A stretch of 64,000 nt of DNA from Amphibacillus sediminis NBRC 103570 (GTDB taxonomy: Bacteria; Bacillota; Bacilli; Bacillales; Amphibacillaceae), in contig NZ_BCQW01000004.1 in NCBI RefSeq assembly GCF_001552275.1, forward strand, positions 122,318 through 186,317. The letters run 5' to 3'. The notes beneath the pieces were generated by a model. The model was given only the letters and a program-made list of their open reading frames with translations, was not told the origin of the DNA and did not search any database. Every line of letters starts with the position of its first letter. The first letter of the stretch is position 1. This document shows positions 18,672-27,730 of this stretch, piece by piece. A program made the position numbers and the translations under genes.

Positions 18672-18710
18672 AGGTAAAGTAAGAGGCACCTCATGCCTCT
18701 TACTTTACCT
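18672..18710 (-). terminator. Terminator of the phn operon
   Basis: Perfect 17-base arms (18672-18688 and 18694-18710) surround the loop CCTCA, immediately downstream of the last permease gene on the minus strand. The T-run is short on that strand, so it may work in both directions. Confidence 0.75.
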
Positions 18711-18714
18711 ATAT

Positions 18715-19521
18715 TTAGCCATTAATCAGCTTACTTCGAAGTTTATTAGAGACGAATTCTACGATTAAAATAAGGATAATGAGACCGACGAGAATCGAAC
18801 CAACTTCATTCCATCGGTAAGCATTCATGGCAAAGATCAAAGGTGCCCCAATACCGCCAGCTCCTACTAGACCAAGGACAGAAGCGTCTCTTAGATTGAT
18901 ATCAAAGCGGTAGATCATGATCGATAAGAACATGGATATAAGCTGTGGAATAATGCCGTAACGAATTTTTTCAAAAGTCGTGCACCCAATTGAAGTCAAT
19001 GATTCTAAGATGCTGGTATCCAAATTTTCGATCGCATCTACATATAGTTTTGCCAACATTCCAATGGAAGTAAGACCAATCGTTAAAACACCAGCAAATG
19101 GTCCAGGTCCTGTCACACGTATGAACATTAATCCGTATACGAGTGCAGGGACAGTTCGAATAAAGATAAGAAATAGGCGTGTCACAAAGGCAATGGGCTT
19201 TGGCACAATATTTGAAGCGGACAAAAAGGCCAATGGAATTGCTAGAATGGAGCCGATCAGTGTTCCTAAAAAAGCAATGGCAATGGTCTCAACTAATAGA
19301 TAAGCAACACCTTGGGTATTAAAGGATAAGAGTAATTCCAAGTCCGGAGTGAAAATGCCGGAGACAATGCTTTTGGCAATAGCTAATCCGCTCACTTCAA
19401 TCCCGTTTACGTTGACAGCAGTCGCAGACCAGACAAATAAACCGGTAACGATCAGCGTTATAAACAGGATATAAGTATAGTTCTTTGGCGCTGCAGCTAA
19501 CTTTCTTTCAATATGATTCAT
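18715..19521 (-). CDS. phnE: Phosphonate-type ABC transporter permease PhnE (second copy)
   Basis: A 268-residue inner-membrane permease with about six hydrophobic segments and an EAA-type loop around residues 160-190 for docking to the ATPase. A GLVGAGGIGAPL stretch follows, typical of PhnE. It lies 13 bases after the first PhnE and ends the operon. Two different permeases suggest a heterodimeric channel. The substrate could be phosphonate, phosphite or a related P compound; no C-P lyase or phosphonatase gene is in the window to decide. Confidence 0.85.
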   Translation of the reverse strand: MNHIERKLAAAPKNYTYILFITLIVTGLFVWSATAVNVNGIEVSGLAIAKSIVSGIFTPDLELLLSFNTQGVAYLLVETIAIAFLGTLIGSILAIPLAFLSASNIVPKPIAFVTRLFLIFIRTVPALVYGLMFIRVTGPGPFAGVLTIGLTSIGMLAKLYVDAIENLDTSILESLTSIGCTTFEKIRYGIIPQLISMFLSIMIYRFDINLRDASVLGLVGAGGIGAPLIFAMNAYRWNEVGSILVGLIILILIVEFVSNKLRSKLING

Positions 19522-19534
19522 GGTTAAACCCTCT

Positions 19535-20350
19535 CTATATCAACTTTTTCCTAAAATATTCACTTACTGTTTCAATTAAAAAAACAGTGATAGCAAGTAC
19601 GAATAAAATCATCCCTACACTGGCATAGTCCCGCCAGCCTAAGCCTTCATTCAATAGTATTCCGATCCCGCCTGCGCCAACATAGCCTAAAATCGCAGCA
19701 TAACGAACGTTACCTTCAAAACAAAACAGAGCTGTAGACAAATAGTTTGGTAAAACTTCAGGTATGATGGCTTGTTGAAAGGCTTGCATCTTCGTCAGTC
19801 CTAATGACTCCATCGCTTCAAATGATTCCATGCTAACATTCTCAATTTGCTCGTAAAGTAATTTACCCACATAAGATAGTGTGAATAAAAAGATCGCGAC
19901 CGTTCCAGCAAATGTTCCTAAACCAAAAACAAAGGTGGCAATTAGCGCTGAGACTAGTGATGGCAACGTTCTTAGTAGACTAAGCAAAACTCGCGCAGTC
20001 CCATTAATCGCTTTGTTTTTGACGATATTTGATGATGCAAAGTAGGCAACAGGAACAGCAGCTAATGCCCCTAGCAGTGAGCCTAATAGTGACATCTTAA
20101 TGGTATCCATTAATGGCTCCCATATTTGCTCGAAGTGGGACCATTTCGGTGGAATCATTTGATCTACAATGACAAAGAATTCTTTCCAACGTTTCAGCAA
20201 TTGCATAAGATCAAAACCTGTCAGCTCTATGGATAAGACGATTCCAAATAGAATTAAAAGCATAACCATTGGTGTGCGTGACTTTTTTTCTAATACGACT
20301 TTCCCGTTAGGTAAGACCAGTTTCTTTGGGGGGAAAATACGATCATACAT
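19535..20350 (-). CDS. phnE: Phosphonate-type ABC transporter permease PhnE (first copy)
   Basis: A permease of 271 residues with about six membrane segments, the EAA loop (ESFEAMESLGLTKMQAF) and GYVGAGGIG, the same family as the next gene but clearly different in sequence. I place the start at ATG 20350, which overlaps the end of phnC by 8 bases and has an AAAGGAAAG site. An upstream in-frame ATG at 20389 inside phnC is less likely. It forms the membrane pore with the second PhnE. Confidence 0.85.
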   Translation of the reverse strand: MYDRIFPPKKLVLPNGKVVLEKKSRTPMVMLLILFGIVLSIELTGFDLMQLLKRWKEFFVIVDQMIPPKWSHFEQIWEPLMDTIKMSLLGSLLGALAAVPVAYFASSNIVKNKAINGTARVLLSLLRTLPSLVSALIATFVFGLGTFAGTVAIFLFTLSYVGKLLYEQIENVSMESFEAMESLGLTKMQAFQQAIIPEVLPNYLSTALFCFEGNVRYAAILGYVGAGGIGILLNEGLGWRDYASVGMILFVLAITVFLIETVSEYFRKKLI

Positions 20351-21125
20351 AAGCTTCTTTCCTTTCGATCGGCTCCAAAACCTCTTCACTACTGCCCTTA
20401 TAAATTAAATCTAACGTTTGTTGCGTGACATCGTGAGCTTTCCCATCGTAAACAATCTGGCCGTCCCGAACACCAATAATACGGTGCGCGTATTCTAAAG
20501 CAATTTCAACATGATGAATATTCATGATAACAGAGATTTCCATCTCTTGATTAATTCTTTTGAAATCATCCATCACGACTTTTGATGTAACGGGATCTAA
20601 AGAAGCAATAGGTTCATCAGCTAGGATAATATCAGGGTTCTGTGCAAGTGTCCGTGCTAATGCGACGCGTTGTTGCTGGCCACCGGATAACTGATTAACC
20701 CGGACGTAGGCTTTGTCTAAAATACCGACCTGATCAAGTGCGGTCAAAGCTTTTAATTTCTGTTCTTTCGAAAACATGCCAGTTAGTTTGCGACCAAAAG
20801 ATAATTCAGGTACAAAGGAGGCAAGAACGTTTTTCAAAACAGTTGTCCGTGTGACGAGATTAAAGGATTGAAAGATCATCCCGATATTGCGACGAAAGCG
20901 TCGTATTTCTTTTCCACCCAATCTTCCTACATCTACACCATCCACAATTAGCCGGCCACCTGAAATGTCATGCATGCGATTAATACAGCGAATTAACGTT
21001 GATTTGCCTGCTCCTGATAGTCCAATAACGGCCACAAATTCCCCTTTATTGATTTTTAAATTAATATGTTGTAAGGCTTTAACATCGTTCGGATAGGTTT
21101 TTTCTACGTTTATAAACTCAATCAT
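20343..21125 (-). CDS. phnC: Phosphonate-type ABC transporter ATP-binding protein PhnC
   Basis: The 260 residues show Walker A GLSGAGKST (about 36-44), the signature LSGGQQQRVALAR and Walker B DIILADEP, followed by an H-loop (NIHHVE). It powers uptake through the two PhnE permeases. It overlaps the first permease gene and lies about 100 bases after phnD, from which a hairpin separates it. Length and motifs are standard for PhnC. Confidence 0.92.
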   Translation of the reverse strand: MIEFINVEKTYPNDVKALQHINLKINKGEFVAVIGLSGAGKSTLIRCINRMHDISGGRLIVDGVDVGRLGGKEIRRFRRNIGMIFQSFNLVTRTTVLKNVLASFVPELSFGRKLTGMFSKEQKLKALTALDQVGILDKAYVRVNQLSGGQQQRVALARTLAQNPDIILADEPIASLDPVTSKVVMDDFKRINQEMEISVIMNIHHVEIALEYAHRIIGVRDGQIVYDGKAHDVTQQTLDLIYKGSSEEVLEPIERKEAYV

Positions 21126-21173
21126 GGTAAAACTCCAATCTATTTTTCTAAACTATTTTTTGAGTGAGAGAAA

Positions 21174-21200
21174 ATGAGAACACCTAGGTGATGTTCTCAT
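21174..21200 (-). terminator. Intercistronic hairpin between phnD and phnC
   Basis: ATGAGAACA (21174-21182) pairs with TGTTCTCAT (21192-21200). On the minus strand it is followed by TTTTCTCTC. It lies just after the binding-protein gene and may cut transcription there, so that more binding protein than transporter is made. Confidence 0.65.
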
Positions 21201-21221
21201 CTCTTTTATCACAGTAGCTAT

Positions 21222-22298
21222 TTAGTTTGCTTCTTGAAGGATGACTTGTGCGTCTCTTTCTTTGTCATAATCTGAATCTTGTGCTTCTTGGTAACCTTCA
21301 TGACTATAGATAGATATGACTTCTTTACCTTCATCAGTTTCAGCGATGTTGATAAAAGCTTGCTGAACAGCTGCTTTAAGTTCATCTGTCATTTTTTCTG
21401 AGTTTTTGCTTGCGCTGATGGTGTCATTGTATATTCCAGCTGTGACGCCAACGACATTTGTTTCATCCCAAATGCTATTTTTGCGTTCAAATTCACCTTG
21501 CCATGCTTCTTCATTGTCGCGTCTAGCATCTGCATATGATACTAGAATATCCACTTGTTCTGCTGCTAGCCTTGCAAAAGCACTTCCGTAAGAATCAACC
21601 TGCACTAAGTTATCTAAGTCGGTAATTTTCTGACCATAGTTATCTTGTAGCCATAGGGTTGGATAAATGTAGCCAGCAGATGATGAAGAAGTCATAACGG
21701 CCCATGATGCACTATTTAAATCTTCAAATGTAAGTTCTTCACCGTTATTCACTTTTTCTGCTAGTTCTTGTCCTTTCGCAGATGGACCTGCAATTATTAA
21801 TGAACGGTAGTAAGTCACTTGCTCTTCTGTTGGTTCTGTCGGTTTATTGTCATTCCAATCAGCTGGATCTTCTGAATCAATGCTTAAGCCCGCGCGAGTA
21901 GATGTGAGTAAAACTTCTGCACCATCATCATAAAGAACATAAGTTCCACCTGGAATGAGGCCAATATCTGTTGTACCAGCAGATAATGCTTCACCAACAG
22001 CTTCATAATTTGTACCAACAGTAATGTCAACTTCACCAACATCAAAGCCTAAGCCTGCTAGTTCTTCTTGCAACAATGCTTTAAGTGGTTCTGTTGCTGT
22101 AATAATTTCTTCTGGGTCTCTTGATGGAACAAACCCAACTGATAGCTTATCAATTTCTGTATTTGCTTCTTCTGTTACGTCGTTTTCATTTGTTGCATTA
22201 TTTGTCTCATCCGCAGAGCTAGTGTCTTCGCTATTCCCGCAAGCTACTAGCACTGTCGCAAACACGACTGCTAATAATAAAAACCAAACTTTCTTCAT
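21222..22298 (-). CDS. phnD: Phosphonate-type ABC transporter substrate-binding lipoprotein PhnD
   Basis: About 358 residues with a lipoprotein signal peptide and lipobox (VACG), then an acidic Ser/Thr/Asn linker. A PhnD-type periplasmic-binding fold follows (LSVGFVPSRDPEEI; TNYEAVGEALSAGTTDIGLIP). It captures the P compound at the outer membrane face and hands it to PhnE. ATG 22298 is preferred over GTG 22307 because GAGGTG lies at the right distance. It is the first gene of phnDCEE. The ligand cannot be read from sequence. Confidence 0.88.
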   Translation of the reverse strand: MKKVWFLLLAVVFATVLVACGNSEDTSSADETNNATNENDVTEEANTEIDKLSVGFVPSRDPEEIITATEPLKALLQEELAGLGFDVGEVDITVGTNYEAVGEALSAGTTDIGLIPGGTYVLYDDGAEVLLTSTRAGLSIDSEDPADWNDNKPTEPTEEQVTYYRSLIIAGPSAKGQELAEKVNNGEELTFEDLNSASWAVMTSSSSAGYIYPTLWLQDNYGQKITDLDNLVQVDSYGSAFARLAAEQVDILVSYADARRDNEEAWQGEFERKNSIWDETNVVGVTAGIYNDTISASKNSEKMTDELKAAVQQAFINIAETDEGKEVISIYSHEGYQEAQDSDYDKERDAQVILQEAN

Positions 22299-22414
22299 TT
22301 CTTTCACCTCGTATGATAAGTTTAAGCGCCTATTAAGATGTTAATCTCTCAAAGTACTTGTGTTTGTTAAATAAACCAGTTGTCAATGCCGTGGTTCATT
22401 CAGTTGTATGTTAA

Positions 22415-22445
22415 CACTTTAATAGTATTACGGAACTATTAAGTG
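22415..22445 (-). promoter_or_regulatory. Inverted repeat upstream of phnD
   Basis: CACTTTAATAGT (22415-22426) and ACTATTAAGTG (22435-22445) form an imperfect dyad about 120 bases before phnD, a possible operator. The rest of the 22299-22756 gap is AT-rich, and no clear PhoP (TTAACA direct repeat) array was found. Confidence 0.35.
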
Positions 22446-22756
22446 AACGTTCGTTTTTTGTAAAAATAACGTAAAATAGTTTTTCAAGTGTTTTTTGCGT
22501 TTTTTGGAGTAAAATCTCTCAATACCATGATTGAGTAAAGTAAAACTGAGATAATACCATACTTTTTCTAGGTAGTGTATATATGATTGAAGCAGTTTAT
22601 CTACTGCGTGAGCAAGCGTATATTATGCTAATCAATATGTCTGCAACTTAAATAATAAGAATTGAAAAATAAGTTTTACTACAGCTTTTTTAATAGGGCA
22701 TTGGCGGTCAAGCGCATTGTATAAATCCATGCTATCTTATTGATAAGGAGGTGCTT

Positions 22757-23689
22757 ATGATGCACGCATGGGAACAAATACAAAAAACAGTCGATTATAT
22801 TGAAGAAAAGGTGTCTGAAGAAATTAAGATTGAAACTCTCGCGAATATGGCGGCGCTTTCGCAGTTTTATTTTCAGCGCTTATTTAAGCGATTGGTAAAA
22901 AGGCCGGTGAACGAATATATAAAGCTTCGTCGTCTGGCAAGAGCGTCTGAAGTATTGTCTGATAAGAACAAGCGGATTATAGATATAGCTTTGGACTTTG
23001 GATTTTCTTCGCATGAAACCTTTACACGCGCATTTAAAGATGCGTATGGGATAACTCCGGAAGAATACCGTTCTGATCCCGTCCGACTCAATCAAATTTC
23101 CAAGCCAGAACTGTTGCTCAATTATAAGATGATTGATGAAGATGTACCACTGATTACCGATAGCATTGTTCTGGAAATCACGCGCAGGAAGCTGGACGTG
23201 GCCGAAACCTATGTCGGACTTTCCGCTCAGGTACCCATATCCCAAGTGCCAGTAGGTGAAACAACTGGCATCGATGTACCCGGTCAGTTATGGGATTCAT
23301 TCCACAGCCGCAAAGCGGATATTCCCAATTTACTAGCGGGCGGTATAGAATTAGGCATGTCTATGATGGGCGAAGCAGCGGATGGAACGTTTACTTATTT
23401 TGTTGGTGGCGCAGTGAAACCAAACACATCTGCTAGTGGAGAGCTTATTACATGGGAATTACCTGCAGGTGAGTATGTGGTATGCTGTTTTGAAGCGGAG
23501 AGTTTTTCCGAGCTAACTACTTATGCGTTAGGTAAAGCCATGAATTACCTCTTTGGAACATGGTTGGCGAATCGAGATCTGACGACACAGCCTTTTTCAG
23601 CAGAGAAATATTATAAGGCCACGCTGGACGTAGCTTATATGGAAATATGGGTTATTCCTGTTCCGATGAAAGATGTAGAGATGTCATAA
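22757..23689 (+). CDS. AraC family regulator with GyrI-like effector domain
   Basis: About 310 residues. Residues 1-105 are two helix-turn-helix motifs of the AraC/XylS type (LANMAALSQFYFQRLFKR; DIALDFGFSSHETFTRAFK). Residues 120-305 resemble the GyrI-like/effector-binding fold of the SbmC/Rob/BmrR kind. Such proteins sense small, often toxic compounds and activate export or resistance genes. The start is ATG 22757 or 22760, behind AAGGAGG at 22745-22751. It stands alone with its own terminator and no obvious target beside it. Confidence 0.82.
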   Translation: MMHAWEQIQKTVDYIEEKVSEEIKIETLANMAALSQFYFQRLFKRLVKRPVNEYIKLRRLARASEVLSDKNKRIIDIALDFGFSSHETFTRAFKDAYGITPEEYRSDPVRLNQISKPELLLNYKMIDEDVPLITDSIVLEITRRKLDVAETYVGLSAQVPISQVPVGETTGIDVPGQLWDSFHSRKADIPNLLAGGIELGMSMMGEAADGTFTYFVGGAVKPNTSASGELITWELPAGEYVVCCFEAESFSELTTYALGKAMNYLFGTWLANRDLTTQPFSAEKYYKATLDVAYMEIWVIPVPMKDVEMS

Positions 23690-23702
23690 AAATTCTATAT
23701 TC

Positions 23703-23730
23703 AAAAGATCACTAGAGCGATCTTTTTTTT
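23703..23730 (+). terminator. Terminator of the araC-type gene
   Basis: AAAAGATC (23703-23710) pairs with GATCTTTT (23719-23726), continuing into a run of eight T. Confidence 0.88.
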
Positions 23731-23798
23731 AGGAAAAGAGTTATGACCTTAATGGTGGAGTATGTCTATTTTTTTCGACAGTAAATAATATTACTCTC

Positions 23799-23829
23799 TT
23801 GACTCTTCCTTTGGGTAATACTTTATACT
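23799..23829 (+). promoter_or_regulatory. MerR-type promoter with 19-bp spacer
   Basis: TTGACT (23799-23804) and TATACT (23824-23829) are separated by 19 bases instead of 17. This long spacing is the hallmark of promoters that MerR-family activators untwist. It lies directly before the merR-type gene, so autoregulation is likely. Confidence 0.65.
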
Positions 23830-23867
23830 AAGATTATATCCAATTATTTGAAAAGAGGTCAAAACTA

Positions 23868-24848
23868 ATGAGCAACCTAATCAAAATCAAAGATGTGTCA
23901 AGAAAATATGATATTACAGCTCGTACACTGCGTTATTATGAGGATATGGGATTGCTATCTAGTACCCGAAGTGATGACTACGCATACAGAATGTATGATG
24001 AAAAAGCTGTTAGGCGGCTTGAGCAAATACTCATTTTACGCAAGTTAAATATCAGTATAAAAGACATTCAACGTGTTTTTAACACTTCCGGTACCAATGT
24101 AGTCTTGGAAGTGCTAGGGAAAAAAGTTCAGAGCATAGACGACGAGGTTGCACTTTTGTATGAGCTGAAGGAAATCGTGCTGGATTTTATACGTGAAATC
24201 GAACAAGTAAACTTTTCAGATAACTCCGACATAAAACTGCTGTATAACAAGGCTAAAGAGATTGAAACACAATTGATAAGCATTGACTGTATCGGCAAGC
24301 CCGCCAATATAAACCGCTTGATTGAAATAACGGAAAAATTAGATAAAAAAATCCCTGATATAATGGTCATCAGGATCCCGGAATTTAGAGCGGTGACAGT
24401 GGGTGAACAATCATGGGAGGATATGTTTAAAAACGGTGGATACATGTATCAATTGTGGCAGCATGTACATTTATATAAAAATGTGATTTTCGACTGTTTT
24501 GATTTTTTGCTATTTAAAGATGACAAAGCCGAATGGATATGTGCCGTTATAGATGGTGTTACTAATGCGGATCTAAGCCCTTTTAAATTGTTCGATTTTC
24601 AGGGCGGCTTATATGCTATGGCAGTCAGTATTGACGAAGATAATGAGAGCATACAAAAAGTCGAAGATAAGGTTCGCCGATGGATTGAAAACACAAATTT
24701 TGAGCTTGATCATGGTCGCGATGTTATGTTCAATATGCCTTATTTATATGAAGATGGAAAGGATATTGCCTATAAAGACATAGAAAAAGGACTGGGTTAT
24801 AAACAAATGCAAAGATATTTTCCTATAAAGCTGAAAGATAATATATAA
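23868..24848 (+). CDS. MerR family regulator with C-terminal effector-binding domain
   Basis: The protein has 326 residues. Residues 1-75 are the MerR winged helix (IKIKDVSRKYDITARTLRYYEDMGLL), then a dimerising coiled coil to about 120. A long C-terminal region (160-325) is similar in style to BmrR/GyrI-like drug-sensing domains. These regulators bind the promoter spacer and switch on transport or detoxification when ligand is present. Its own promoter has the 19-bp spacer expected for self-control. No target gene is adjacent on the same strand. Confidence 0.82.
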   Translation: MSNLIKIKDVSRKYDITARTLRYYEDMGLLSSTRSDDYAYRMYDEKAVRRLEQILILRKLNISIKDIQRVFNTSGTNVVLEVLGKKVQSIDDEVALLYELKEIVLDFIREIEQVNFSDNSDIKLLYNKAKEIETQLISIDCIGKPANINRLIEITEKLDKKIPDIMVIRIPEFRAVTVGEQSWEDMFKNGGYMYQLWQHVHLYKNVIFDCFDFLLFKDDKAEWICAVIDGVTNADLSPFKLFDFQGGLYAMAVSIDEDNESIQKVEDKVRRWIENTNFELDHGRDVMFNMPYLYEDGKDIAYKDIEKGLGYKQMQRYFPIKLKDNI

Positions 24849-24956
24849 GCAAATTGACAAACTATAATGAAAAAATACAATCTTTGATAAAGAATTGCGA
24901 TAATAAAGTTATTTTAATATGATCAGGCCTACACCAACTATGGATTATAAATTTTT

Positions 24957-25275
24957 TCATTCTGCTTTCCTCCTATTCCATTTTAGAGCTTCTTTAATTG
25001 CAGGGATATAGGTCCGAGACACATAGTCTTTCTTTCCGGATTTGAAGTAAACGCAGAGTGTATCATTAAACGATACTTTAAAACGGATCAATTGATTCAC
25101 ATTAGCGATAACAGATTTTGAAATGCGACAAATTTTTTAGATGGGAGTCTGGCCTCTAGCTCATATAATTTTTCTTTTAAAATATATGAATCCATTTCTG
25201 TTACAGCCATAATATGATCATTCTCAGTATGAAAATAGAGGTATTCATTAAGAAAGCTATAATACTGAATATTAT
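24957..25275 (-). pseudogene. LytTR DNA-binding domain protein, decayed
   Basis: On the minus strand the sequence reads EKLYELEARLPSKKF, then, after a frameshift near 25130, RISKSVIANVNQLIRFK and YVSRTYIPAIKEALKW to a stop at 24957. This is the LytTR DNA-binding domain of a small regulator of the LytTR/DUF3021 type. The N-terminus has no clear start. The rest of 24849-25537 holds an orphan terminator and AT-rich DNA with no gene I can support. Confidence 0.7.
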
Positions 25276-25283
25276 GTTAGTAC

Positions 25284-25317
25284 CGACATGGCACATCAAT
25301 ACCATGTCGCTTTTTTT
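25284..25317 (+). terminator. Orphan terminator-like hairpin
   Basis: CGACATGG (25284-25291) pairs with CCATGTCG (25302-25309), followed by C and seven T. No intact plus-strand gene ends just before it. It insulates the permease operon from upstream transcription. Confidence 0.7.
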
Positions 25318-25537
25318 CATTGGCTGAAAATAATAATGATACGACTTTTACGGTGGTAATATTTTATCGAAGTGGCATTAAAAAAAGAGATGATTATATA
25401 AACATGACAAAAACATTTAATTTTTTCATCATGTTTATACAATGATTATGAAGTGATGGTTTGATATTATCTGCTCATAGGCAAATAGAAAGATATTGGG
25501 TTGTTTCGTATAATTATCTTATAAGGGAGGGATAAAA

Positions 25538-27058
25538 ATGAAAACGCTTAACAAGAAAGTTAAGCTATGGCAGAAATCAGATATTGATGGATTCTTTGGA
25601 TTATTTACGAACAACTTAACAAATTTACTTGTCATGGCAGGTTTGCTTTTAGGGATAGGCATACCTGTACATATTATTTTCGGAGCAATACTGCCAGCAG
25701 TTGGACTTTCTATTTTTGCAAGTAGTTTGATATATAGCTGGATGGCTTATTATTTAGCAAAAAAACAACAAAGAGATACGGTTACTGCGCTACCATCTGG
25801 AACAAGTGTCCCGCACATGTTTTTAATCGTGTTTTTAATAATGGGGCCCGTATTTAGGGAAACGAACGATCCATATCTGGCATGGTCCGCCGGGTTAGCG
25901 TGGGGATTCATTGAAGGCGTGATAGAAATACTCGGCTCATTAATAGGACAAAAAATTAGAGATTTGCTTCCAAGAGCTGCTATGCTTGGCTCTTTAGCCG
26001 GTGCATCGATTACGTTTATTGCTATGTCACCAGCAATGCAAACTTTTGATTTGCCATATGTAGGCTTGGTTTCCTTTATTATTATTCTTTTAGGCTGGTT
26101 CGGGAAAATTAGGTTCCCATTTCATATCCCTGTTGGATTGGTTGCCATATTGAGTGGGGCACTAATTGGCTGGGTAACAGGCTATATGGATTTTTCAACT
26201 ATGTTAGCTTCTGCCAGTGATATTCAGATATCTATACCGACCTTTTCAATTCATCGTATCGTGAATGGTTTTGCTCAGGCTGCACCGTTTATTATCTCAG
26301 CTATTCCCTTAGGGATTTATAACATGTTTGAAACCATTGATAACATTGAAAGCGCTGAAGTAGCGGGTGATGCTTATAATACTTCAGTAGCTATGATATC
26401 TGATGGGTCGACTAGTATTTTGGCTAGTATATTCGGTAGTCCTTTCCCCACTGCCGTTTTCATTGGACATGCCGGATGGAAAGATGCTGGAGCAAGGATT
26501 GGTTATACCTGGGCTACAGGATTAGCTGTTTTGTTAATGACATGGTTAGGTTTAATTTCGTTATTATTGACGGTCATTCCTCTAGAAGCGATTTTACCAA
26601 TTCTGATCTATATTGGATTGATTATTGGTGCTCAAGCGTTTCAACAAGTAGAGAGAAAATATGCACCTGCGGTTATCCTCGCGATTATCCCTTGGCTAGC
26701 AGATTGGGGAGCCAATATTATTGGAAATGTTCTTTCAGCTGCAGGTACTGATGCAGAAACATTAGGATATGAAGCTATATCAGCTACTGGTCTGGAATTT
26801 AGTGGTCTTATCACTTTAGGATCTGGAGCCATATTAATTGGTATGGTATGGGCTAGTATTTTGTCGTTCATTATTGATCAGAAGTTTAATTTAGCTGCCA
26901 TCGCTACGTTTGCAGGAGCGATTCTATCGTTCTTTGGTATTATCCATACAGAATCAGTTGGTCTAGGAGTTGGACTTGAAATGTCTATAAGCTATTTGAT
27001 TATTAGTTTAATTTTAATCGTAACTTATATATTTAGAAAACAACAAATGGAGGAATAA
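25538..27058 (+). CDS. NCS2 permease, AzgA-like (first copy)
   Basis: A 506-residue membrane protein with 12-14 predicted helices and the AzgA-branch NCS2 pattern (TALPSGTSVPHMF; SAIPLGIYNMFETIDNIESAEVAGD; GSPFPTAVFIGHAGWK). NCS2 carriers import nucleobases such as xanthine, guanine or hypoxanthine with H+. It starts behind AAGGGAGGG. The hydrolase gene begins 4 bases after its stop, so the two are in one operon. The presence of a biuret-hydrolase-like enzyme suggests a linear or cyclic urea-type substrate rather than a purine; that is an inference. Confidence 0.82.
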   Translation: MKTLNKKVKLWQKSDIDGFFGLFTNNLTNLLVMAGLLLGIGIPVHIIFGAILPAVGLSIFASSLIYSWMAYYLAKKQQRDTVTALPSGTSVPHMFLIVFLIMGPVFRETNDPYLAWSAGLAWGFIEGVIEILGSLIGQKIRDLLPRAAMLGSLAGASITFIAMSPAMQTFDLPYVGLVSFIIILLGWFGKIRFPFHIPVGLVAILSGALIGWVTGYMDFSTMLASASDIQISIPTFSIHRIVNGFAQAAPFIISAIPLGIYNMFETIDNIESAEVAGDAYNTSVAMISDGSTSILASIFGSPFPTAVFIGHAGWKDAGARIGYTWATGLAVLLMTWLGLISLLLTVIPLEAILPILIYIGLIIGAQAFQQVERKYAPAVILAIIPWLADWGANIIGNVLSAAGTDAETLGYEAISATGLEFSGLITLGSGAILIGMVWASILSFIIDQKFNLAAIATFAGAILSFFGIIHTESVGLGVGLEMSISYLIISLILIVTYIFRKQQMEE

Positions 27059-27061
27059 AGG

Positions 27062-27724
27062 ATGAGTAGACAATATTCAGTAAAAGCCAAGCCTTATAAT
27101 TTCACATTCGATTTAGATAAGACCGCACTAATCATAATCGATATGCAACGGGATTTTCTTTATCCAGGTGGTTTTGGAGAAAAGCTAGGTAATGATGTTT
27201 CAACAACAAATGCAATCATTCCAACAGTAAAAAAAGTACTAGATAAAGCGCGTGAGAAAGCGTTGTTTGTCGTTCACACACGTGAAGGTCATCGACCAGA
27301 TCTTTCTGACGTCCCACCAAGCAAACAACGCCGAGGTGGAAATATTGGTGAACAAGGACCAATGGGAAGAATACTTGTGCGTGGTGAATATGGACATGAT
27401 ATTGTAGATGAGCTCCAACCGATAGAGGGAGAAGTCGTACTTGATAAACCAGGTAAAGGGGCATTTTACCAAACTGATTTTGAAATTATTTTAAAAAATA
27501 AGAACATTGAAACTTTACTTGTTGCAGGTGTCACGACGCACGTTTGTGTGCAAACAACCATTCGAGAAGCAAATGATCGTGGCTATGAATGCTTAATGCT
27601 AGAGGACTGTTGTGCGGCATTTGACACAAAAGACCACGATGATTCCATTCGAATGATTAATCAGCAAGGTGGTATTTTCGGATGGACAACCCGATCAGCA
27701 AGCTTATTTGAGACGTTGAACTAA
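27062..27724 (+). CDS. biuH: Isochorismatase-family amidohydrolase, biuret hydrolase-like
   Basis: The protein is 220 residues of the cysteine-hydrolase (isochorismatase) fold with catalytic triad Asp27 (IIIDMQRDF), Lys132 (DKPGKGAF) and Cys162 (TTHVCVQTT). Several blocks (HTREGHRPDL, REANDRGYECL, QGGIFG) match what I recall of biuret hydrolase BiuH more closely than RutB or nicotinamidase. BiuH splits biuret to allophanate and ammonia; the relative TrtA acts on triuret. It lies between two NCS2 permeases. No allophanate hydrolase is in the window. The exact substrate is uncertain. Confidence 0.75.
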   Translation: MSRQYSVKAKPYNFTFDLDKTALIIIDMQRDFLYPGGFGEKLGNDVSTTNAIIPTVKKVLDKAREKALFVVHTREGHRPDLSDVPPSKQRRGGNIGEQGPMGRILVRGEYGHDIVDELQPIEGEVVLDKPGKGAFYQTDFEIILKNKNIETLLVAGVTTHVCVQTTIREANDRGYECLMLEDCCAAFDTKDHDDSIRMINQQGGIFGWTTRSASLFETLN

Positions 27725-27730
27725 GGAGGA

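Noticed and set aside
18715..22298. Full phosphonate degradation operon
   Set aside because: Only uptake genes are present; no C-P lyase, phosphonatase or phosphite dehydrogenase genes are adjacent.
22299..22750. PhoP boxes upstream of phnD
   Set aside because: A single TTAACA occurs but not the required direct repeats at 11-bp spacing.
25310..25537. Purine or guanidine riboswitch before the NCS2/biuret operon
   Set aside because: I looked for the purine-riboswitch core and for guanidine-type motifs and found only AT-rich DNA and a short hairpin.
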